Below, piece by piece: positions 6,570 through 11,397 of a DNA stretch of 11,397 nucleotides. Source of the stretch: Myxococcota bacterium (GTDB taxonomy: Bacteria; Myxococcota_A; Polyangia; HGW-17; JAJRWW01). Numbering within the stretch: the first letter of the stretch is position 1; the number at the start of each line of letters is the position of its first letter. The notes under the pieces are model-generated. The model worked only from the letters and a program-made list of their open reading frames with translations. It was not told the origin of the DNA and made no database searches. Both the position numbers and the translations under genes were made by a program. The stretch spans positions 1 to 11,397 of the forward strand of contig JAJRWW010000312.1 in assembly GCA_024276595.1 (NCBI GenBank). Direction: 5' to 3'.

Positions 6570-6740
6570 GCTCGGATCTCCCGCCCCTCCAAAGGCGCCG
6601 CCAACCTCCTTGTGGCTGACGCGCATGAGAGGACAGCACCTGGACACAGTGCATAGTCTCCCATCAACGCATTGCTGCGCAAGATGGCGGCAGCTTTTGG
6701 GCTGACAGGTGGGCGAGGAGCTGCCTCCTCTGCGGCCTTT
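6570..6740 (-). other. Intergenic leader between the TPR/ligase gene and the radical SAM operon
   Basis: 171 bp without a convincing gene. It contains a 6-bp palindromic stem GAGGAG/CTCCTC (6715-6720 with 6725-6730, 4-nt loop) shortly after the stop of the upstream gene. No U-tract follows, so it is not an intrinsic terminator. A weak GGGAG lies about 10 nt before the alternative GTG at 6647. I see no good sigma-70 promoter. The radical SAM genes may therefore be read from the upstream glycan genes or from a promoter I cannot recognise. Confidence 0.35.
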
Positions 6741-7574
6741 TCAATGCACCCTTTGCACCGTGGGAGCGACCTCGGAGGTGGGAGCGCGGTGGGGAGTGAA
6801 GGCGGCCTTTTTGGGGCAGTGTCTCGTCCAGTTGGCTCGGATGGCGTGGTCTGAGGGCCTCAGGGAGAGCGCTCGACGCAGAAAGCGACAGGCCTGGACG
6901 ACCCTCCCGGCGCGCAGGTGAGCCACGCCGAGATTGTTGTAGCCACGAGCGTAGCGGGGATGGAGCCGCACTGCCAGCCGATACCAGGAAGCGGCCTCCT
7001 CCACACGGCGGCGGCCCAGGGCCAGGTCTCCCAGAAAGAGGGCCCTCCCAGGGCTGGGAAGCTGCCGAAAGGACGCCTCCATGTCCTGCCGCGCCTGCTC
7101 CGGGCGATCCAGCTCACGGAGGGCCATCGCCCGGTGGAGCAGCAGCTCCGAGCGATCCCAGCCATAAGCCAGGCCGGCGCTGTATCGGGCAACGGCGAGG
7201 CGGAGGGTGTCCACCCTCTGGGGCCCGGCCCGGCTCGCCAGGGCCAGGCCTCCTCCCAGGTGGTAGCTGGCCAGGAGGTGGCCAGAGGACACCCAAAGAC
7301 CTGCAACCAGCAGGCCTGCCACGCCCACCCCTTGCAGGGCTCCTGGGAGCCATGGGGCGCGGGCGCCCGGACCTTCCAAGGGCACCATGGGGCGCACGCC
7401 CCTACCCAGGGCGAGCCAGCCAAAGCCCAGCAGCACCACCACCGGAGACAGCAGCACGGTCTCGCTCAGCCCCATGACGCCCAACCCTACCCAGGCAGCC
7501 ACCGCATCGCGACCCACGAGGTGGCGTCCGCCGTCCAGGCAGCCACGCACGGGGCCAGAGAGCACGAGCAGCAT
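6741..7574 (-). pseudogene. C-terminal part (membrane segments and TPRs) of the frameshifted O-antigen ligase-like protein
   Basis: An open frame of 277 codons that reads as the continuation of the ligase-like protein encoded just upstream in another frame. It opens directly with hydrophobic segments (MLLVLSGPV; about 24-58; about 78-103), as expected for the last membrane helices of a Wzy_C/O-antigen ligase. It then becomes soluble with about three tetratricopeptide repeats (roughly 142-175, 176-209, 210-243; the last two include AASWYRLAVRLHPRYARGYN and NNLGVAHLRAG). The ATG at 7574 has no Shine-Dalgarno sequence, and two TGA stops lie close upstream in this frame, so independent translation is doubtful. 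Dropping one C at 7575-7576 joins it to residue 342 of the upstream frame, giving a normal-looking protein of 619 residues. Ligase plus C-terminal TPR is a common domain layout. It may be a real lesion, a programmed shift or an assembly error. Confidence 0.75.
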
Positions 7575-8601
7575 CCACCAGACCCACGAGACCCAGCTCG
7601 GCCAGGATCATCAGAGGCTGACTGTGCGCGTCGTGCAGGTTGGACCAGGGTCCTGTCTGCCGGGCAAGGAGCGATGCCTGGGACCAGGCAGCGGCGCTGG
7701 GATACCCTCCCATGCCGACTCCCTGCCAGACATGCTCCTCCACGGCGCCCAGGGAGATCCGCGCCAGCCAGATCCGTCCCGCCAGCTCCTCGCCCAAAGG
7801 ACCTTGCCAGACCAGGGCGCCGCAGAGGGCCAGAGCACAGAGGCCGAAGACAGCCAGCAGGCGCCGGCGCGGCCTCCAGGGCGAGGTGGCCAGCCAGTAG
7901 GTGACCATGGCCAACAGCGCTATCTTCACGGCCCGACACCGAGTGGCCCAGATGCCGGCCAGCAACAGGCACATTCCGAGCGCGCCCAACAGGCGAGTCC
8001 TTCGCGACTCCCCGGCGCGAATCAATGTGTGTGCGGATGGAACCAGCAGCAGAAGCACCGTGGCCAACAGGTTGGGGTTTCCCAGGGTCCCGGTGACCTG
8101 GTGCACGCCCAGGCGCCAACCCCAGATGCGCTGGTAGAGCGCCACCAGGCCGCAGGCCACGCCAGCCGCCAGCCAGGCGAGCAGCACCGCCCTGCGGCTG
8201 CCTTCGAGCCTTCTACCGCCAGCGCTGAGCTGCTCCCCGCGGCAATCTCCCAGGGCCTCTCCGGCCAGCACGAGCATTGCCCACCCCAGCGCCAAAATGG
8301 CAAGCTGCACCAGCCCGCGCCCAGGGGCAGGGCTCCACAGAAGGGACAGGGCGCCCCAGCCCAAAAGGAGCACCCAGGGGAGCTGCTCCCATGGACGCCC
8401 AGGGCACCGCGCCCTCCACCTCGCCCTCACGGCAGCGACCAGGCCCAGCCCGAGCCCCGCCCAGGCCACCGCCAGCTTGGGCGGCCGGAAGGTGGTGAAG
8501 TGGACAGGGTCGAAGAGGCACAGGGCCACGGCCGGCGTGAGGGCGACGCATGCGAGCGCCCAGGGCCGTGCCCTCCCGACCGGGTCACCTCTCCCCTTCA
8601 A
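7402..8601 (-). CDS. O-antigen ligase/polymerase-like membrane protein, N-terminal part, frameshifted
   Basis: A polytopic inner-membrane protein of the O-antigen ligase/Wzy_C type (PF04932-like), a family that transfers or polymerises lipid-linked glycans on the periplasmic side. Residues 1-342 contain about eight hydrophobic segments. They also show the family signatures GTLGNPNLLATVLLLLVP (171-188), TRCRAVKIALL (220-230), the periplasmic R...GVGMGGYP loop (about 281-301) and LHDAHSQPLMILAELGLVGL (322-341). After V342 the frame turns into an Arg/Gly-rich, non-membrane sequence up to the stop at 7402, which is out-of-frame coding. The true continuation lies in the frame starting at 7574. The start is a TTG (8601-8599) overlapping the TGA of the HEAT-repeat gene by 4 bp, with GAGGT about 9 nt upstream, suggesting translational coupling. 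The exact glycan substrate cannot be told; ligase and polymerase share this fold. Confidence 0.82.
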   Translation of the reverse strand: MKGRGDPVGRARPWALACVALTPAVALCLFDPVHFTTFRPPKLAVAWAGLGLGLVAAVRARWRARCPGRPWEQLPWVLLLGWGALSLLWSPAPGRGLVQLAILALGWAMLVLAGEALGDCRGEQLSAGGRRLEGSRRAVLLAWLAAGVACGLVALYQRIWGWRLGVHQVTGTLGNPNLLATVLLLLVPSAHTLIRAGESRRTRLLGALGMCLLLAGIWATRCRAVKIALLAMVTYWLATSPWRPRRRLLAVFGLCALALCGALVWQGPLGEELAGRIWLARISLGAVEEHVWQGVGMGGYPSAAAWSQASLLARQTGPWSNLHDAHSQPLMILAELGLVGLVDAARALWPRAWLPGRRTPPRGSRCGGCLGRVGRHGAERDRAAVSGGGAAGLWLARPG

Positions 8602-10697
8602 TAAAGCACTACCTCACGTGGAGAGAAGTCCTGGAAGACGCCCATCCTCGGCGCGTGGCTCCTGATGACGCGATCCAGCTCCGCCTTGGCCACCGGGTCT
8701 CTCTCGACCCTGCGCATGGCCACGAGCTGCCGCAGCCGCGGTCGGTCCAGGCCCTGCGACAGGTAGAAGCGGGCTCGCTGGCGCACCTTGGCCTGGTTGG
8801 ATCGCAGACCTTGCAGGAGCTGCCTGTTGCGGGCCTCGCCGCCGTAGTGCAGCGCGGCACCCACCGCCAGGGCCAGGTAGGGATCCTTTCGCCTGAGCAG
8901 CGGTGCGAGCGCCGGCCTGAGGGTCTTGGCCGGGAGGCTGCCCAGGAGCCTCGCCAGGTAGGGCCGCCGATTGTCTGCCGCCTGCTGCAGGGCTCCCACC
9001 AGGACCCCGAGGGAGCCCCGATCCCCCAGCCGGGCCAGGGCCAGGAGCGCCCCCATGCGCACCCGGTAGTCGCGGTGACGCGCAAAGTACGACAGCCACG
9101 TCCTGAGCCGCGGATCGCCCATCTTGCCCAGCGCTCCCATTATGGCCAGCATCACCTGACGGTGGCGCACCCGACGGGTCTTCAGCCGACTCCAGTTCCT
9201 AAACAGCAGGCCCAAGAGCTGCCGCTCCACCCTTCGCAGCCGCCTGGCCCCGAGGTACTCGATCATCTCGGGAATCAGCCTGAGGTCGTTGCTGGCCATG
9301 CACTGGCGCAGCCTCGCGGAAACGAGAGGCCCGAGCAGAGCGCTGGGCAAGGAGCGGGCTGCCCGCCAGGCCAGGGCATCCGCCCTCCTCCGGATGATGG
9401 AGAAGAGCATGGGGGCCGCCCGGCGGTCCTGGCGCGCGGCCAGGGCGAGGGCCGCGTCCCGTGCCATGGCTCCCTTTGTGGCCAGCTTGAAGAACATGTC
9501 ACGGTGGCGCTTTGCGCCGGAGATGTACAACAGAGCCCGCAGGGCGAGCCGCCTGTAGGCCACGTTCGCTCCCCTGGTCATCCCCTCCAGGGCCGGGATG
9601 GCTCCCTTGTCACCGAGCTTGGCCAGGGCGACAATCGCCTGGGTCCGGACCGAGCGGTTGGGATCTCTCAGCAACCTCTCCAGCACCGGTCGTGCCTGGG
9701 AGAGCTGCATCTCACCCACCGTGAAGGCGCCGTTGAGCCTGACGAAGGCCTGGCGGTGGGTGAGCAGCCCCTTCAGGTGCTTCCAAAGGCTGGGGGATCT
9801 GAGGCGCTGCAGCGCAAAGGAGATGTTGTTTAGCAGCCGACCGCTGCGAACCCTGGGAAGCGCTCGCACGAGGATCCCGATCCCCCTCGAGTCTCCAATC
9901 TGTCCTATGACGTAGGCGGCCACGTTTCGCAGCATCTTCACCCTCCCCCCGAGGAGCCTCTCCAGGGCCGGCAGGGCTGTACGGTCCTTCAAGATGCCGC
10001 AACCGATGGCAGCGCGCCGCACGACCCTGGAGCTGTCGTCGGCGAGCGCCCGGTGCAAGAGCTTGCGGAGCCGGCTGGCGGGCACCCTCTGCCGGAGATC
10101 CCAAAAAGCCGTCACCGCGGCCAGGCGGATGTCCGGCCGCTCGGTGGCCTTGAGGTACTGAGCCTCGATGGCCGACGCGGCCATTGGGTGACCAATCTTG
10201 CCCAGGGCGAAGATCGCCGCTCTCCGGTTTGTCTCCGACTCCTGGGGATCTCCGAGGCGCTGGAGGATGAGCGGGACGCTGTGGGCGTTGCCCAGGTATG
10301 CCAGGGCCAGGAGCACCTGGTGACGCACGCTGGGGTTCCAGTCCTTGAGCGCCTGGTGCAGCTCCGGCAGGGCCGACGAGTCGCGGAGCTGGGTAAGCAC
10401 CTGGGCGGAGCGCCACCGGATGGCCGCGCTCGTGTTGCCCAATAGCCCCCTTCGCAGCGCCAGGGTGGCCCGCTGACCCAAGAGGGTGATGGCTCCAGTG
10501 GCAGGAAAGATCCCACGGTGGATGTTGATCAGCACTCCAGGCTGGGTGGGGATGGCGGCCAGCACCTCTTCTTGGGTCCTTGGGGCGCGCTGGGGAAACG
10601 CTGGAGCCGAGCGGATCTTCAGGCTGCCAACGAGCAAGGGGCCCCCGAAGCCCAAAACAAGAACCAACCACCAAGCAAATGGACGAAGGCGAGTCAT
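8598..10697 (-). CDS. Membrane-anchored HEAT-repeat protein
   Basis: A 699-residue alpha-solenoid protein. Residues about 8-25 form one hydrophobic segment after a short basic start (MTRLRPF), an uncleaved anchor or signal peptide. No lipobox cysteine is seen. From about residue 65 to the C-terminus the chain is built of HEAT/PBS-lyase-like repeats: units of about 30-37 residues with recurring patterns such as R..A..ALG.LGD..A.P.L..LL.D, for example RRAAIFALGKIGHP, VRTQAIVALAKLGDKGAIPA and VRMGALLALARLGDRG. Such repeats bind proteins and carry no catalysis of their own. The ATG at 10697 has GAGGAGA about 7 nt upstream, deciding the start. Its TGA overlaps the TTG start of the O-antigen ligase-like gene, so it probably acts in the same envelope process, for example as a periplasmic scaffold. 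That role is inference from context. The body is strongly basic and Arg/Leu-rich. Confidence 0.85.
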   Translation of the reverse strand: MTRLRPFAWWLVLVLGFGGPLLVGSLKIRSAPAFPQRAPRTQEEVLAAIPTQPGVLINIHRGIFPATGAITLLGQRATLALRRGLLGNTSAAIRWRSAQVLTQLRDSSALPELHQALKDWNPSVRHQVLLALAYLGNAHSVPLILQRLGDPQESETNRRAAIFALGKIGHPMAASAIEAQYLKATERPDIRLAAVTAFWDLRQRVPASRLRKLLHRALADDSSRVVRRAAIGCGILKDRTALPALERLLGGRVKMLRNVAAYVIGQIGDSRGIGILVRALPRVRSGRLLNNISFALQRLRSPSLWKHLKGLLTHRQAFVRLNGAFTVGEMQLSQARPVLERLLRDPNRSVRTQAIVALAKLGDKGAIPALEGMTRGANVAYRRLALRALLYISGAKRHRDMFFKLATKGAMARDAALALAARQDRRAAPMLFSIIRRRADALAWRAARSLPSALLGPLVSARLRQCMASNDLRLIPEMIEYLGARRLRRVERQLLGLLFRNWSRLKTRRVRHRQVMLAIMGALGKMGDPRLRTWLSYFARHRDYRVRMGALLALARLGDRGSLGVLVGALQQAADNRRPYLARLLGSLPAKTLRPALAPLLRRKDPYLALAVGAALHYGGEARNRQLLQGLRSNQAKVRQRARFYLSQGLDRPRLRQLVAMRRVERDPVAKAELDRVIRSHAPRMGVFQDFSPREVVLY

Positions 10698-10780
10698 GGA
10701 CGGTCTCCTCGGTGTCAGTCGGTCTTTGGACCGCTTACCAGGGCCGCCCGAAAGATCTTCCCCTAATCACCAGCAAGGAT
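10698..10780 (-). other. Short gap between the epimerase-like gene and the HEAT-repeat gene
   Basis: 83 bp. It contains a small perfect hairpin, CGGTC/GACCG (10720-10724 with 10729-10733, 4-nt loop), 23 bp before the HEAT gene start, followed by that gene's Shine-Dalgarno sequence. There is no U-tract and no clear promoter, so read-through from the epimerase-like gene into the HEAT gene is likely. Confidence 0.4.
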
Positions 10781-11397
10781 TCAGAGACTCACTCTCCTCC
10801 CTTCCCACAGGGCCCGGAGGCCCTGGGAGAGGCTCACTCGCGGCTTCCAGCCCAGGCCCTCGAGCCGGGACACGTCCGCGCGCTCCTCCGGGGCCTCCGC
10901 TGGCCTGCGGCGGCCCGGCTCCTGGATCAGCTCGGGAGAGAGGCCGGACAGGGCTGCCAGACGATCGATCAGCTCACCAACTGAGACGGAACGACCAGTG
11001 CCCACGTTCAGGACCCGCAGCTCGCCGGCAGGGGCGGGCCTCTTCAGCGCCACCTCGAAGGCCGCGCACACGTCCTCCAGGTGCACGAAGTCCCGGCGGT
11101 GCGAGAGCTCACCCACCCGCAGGGGGAGGCCGTCGTGCAGGGAGCTTACCAGGTGGGGCAGCACGAACTCGGTGCGCTGGCCTGGCCCGTACACGTTGAA
11201 GATCCTCAAGGCGGTGACGCCAATGGCGCCTTCCATGCCAACAGCTCGGAGGCCGCGGCCCAGCACCGACTCCTCCAGGAGCTTCAACGCGCCCAGGGCT
11301 GTGGTGGGCTCGGCCGGGTGGTCCTCCCCCGTGGGCAGCGTCACGGGATCCCCGTAGACCTTCCCGCTGGAGGCGAGCAGCACCTGAGAGGCGCCCA
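10781..11397 (-). CDS. NAD-dependent epimerase/dehydratase-family protein, C-terminal part, catalytic Tyr replaced
   Basis: About 205 C-terminal codons of an extended short-chain dehydrogenase/reductase of the sugar-nucleotide epimerase/dehydratase type. The frame is open to the right edge, so the N-terminal Rossmann half with its GxxGxxG is missing. Visible family features, in order, are LLASSGKVYGD (the active-site Ser strand), ALRIFNVYGPGQ, and RRDFVHLEDVCAAFEVAL, followed by LNVGTGRSVSVGELIDRL and the C-terminal substrate-binding region. The expected catalytic YxxxK, normally in a PYG.SK context, reads LGALK here: Leu is encoded at 11296-11294 where Tyr is expected, while the Lys (11284-11282) is kept. 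Most such enzymes act in nucleotide-sugar synthesis for surface glycans, which fits the ligase-like gene downstream. With the Tyr lost it may be inactive, regulatory or use another chemistry. The stop is TGA at 10783-10781. Confidence 0.85.
   Translation of the reverse strand, partial: GASQVLLASSGKVYGDPVTLPTGEDHPAEPTTALGALKLLEESVLGRGLRAVGMEGAIGVTALRIFNVYGPGQRTEFVLPHLVSSLHDGLPLRVGELSHRRDFVHLEDVCAAFEVALKRPAPAGELRVLNVGTGRSVSVGELIDRLAALSGLSPELIQEPGRRRPAEAPEERADVSRLEGLGWKPRVSLSQGLRALWEGRRVSL

Noticed and set aside
6570..6647. 26-residue N-terminal extension of the triple radical SAM protein from GTG 6647
   Set aside because: It is possible but less likely: the ribosome site is more distant, the extra residues match no domain, and GTG 6569 has GGGAG at ideal spacing just before the conserved VYINPP strand.
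6715..6730. GAGGAG/CTCCTC hairpin as terminator of the TPR/ligase gene
   Set aside because: The stem is only 6 bp and no U-run follows.
7402..7572. Arg/Gly-rich C-terminal tail of the ligase-like frame as a genuine domain
   Set aside because: It follows the point where membrane homology switches to another frame and has the composition of out-of-frame GC-rich coding, so it is an artefact of the frameshift.
8550..9833. 427-codon plus-strand open frame opposite the HEAT-repeat gene
   Set aside because: It has a low-complexity Gln/Pro/Gly/His composition and no ribosome site, and the opposite strand has coherent repeats and a strong start. It is a GC-rich shadow frame.

Overview
This 11.4 kb window is GC-rich, and every convincing gene is on the minus strand, so transcription runs from the right edge to the left. 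It looks like a bacterial chromosome from an anaerobe with a Gram-negative type surface. The anaerobic signs are a CooC/AcsF nickel-insertion ATPase for CO dehydrogenase/acetyl-CoA synthase next to folD, and four radical SAM domains. The surface signs are a sugar-nucleotide epimerase relative and an O-antigen ligase/polymerase-like membrane protein with TPRs. A deltaproteobacterial-type lineage (Desulfobacterota or Myxococcota) would fit, but that is inference and no 16S rRNA or ribosomal protein is present to test it.

Right part (about 6.7-11.4 kb), in order of transcription: (1) the C-terminal two thirds of an NAD-dependent epimerase/dehydratase-family protein, running off the right edge, in which the catalytic YxxxK tyrosine is replaced by leucine; (2) a 699-residue membrane-anchored HEAT-repeat protein; (3) an O-antigen ligase-like (Wzy_C/PF04932-type) multi-TM protein with C-terminal TPRs, overlapping the HEAT gene by 4 bp through a TTG start and broken into two reading frames by a single-base frameshift near 7575.

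Middle (2.36-6.57 kb): a two-gene radical SAM operon. The first gene encodes an exceptional protein of about 1079 residues: a degenerate B12-binding-like domain, a B12-type radical SAM domain, then two more complete MoaA-like radical SAM modules, each with its own C-terminal CxxCx5C motif. The second gene overlaps it by 4 bp (ATGA) and encodes a fourth, stand-alone radical SAM protein with the same module design. This is the most unusual feature of the window. Its substrate cannot be read from the sequence; the adjacent surface-glycan genes make a cell-surface or glycolipid substrate one possible guess.

Left part (1-2.36 kb): folD with its own leader (a 10-bp perfect hairpin and a 16-bp imperfect direct repeat that abuts the ribosome-binding site) and a clear Rho-independent terminator; then cooC, which needs its own promoter because of that terminator; then an AT-rich intergenic region with an 11-bp imperfect inverted repeat; then the first 42 codons of an unidentified gene leaving the window. 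FolD and CooC together suggest the methyl and carbonyl branches of the Wood-Ljungdahl (reductive acetyl-CoA) pathway. No tRNA, rRNA, CRISPR array, insertion sequence or transposase was seen. The longest stretch without a gene is 233 bp (2123-2355).
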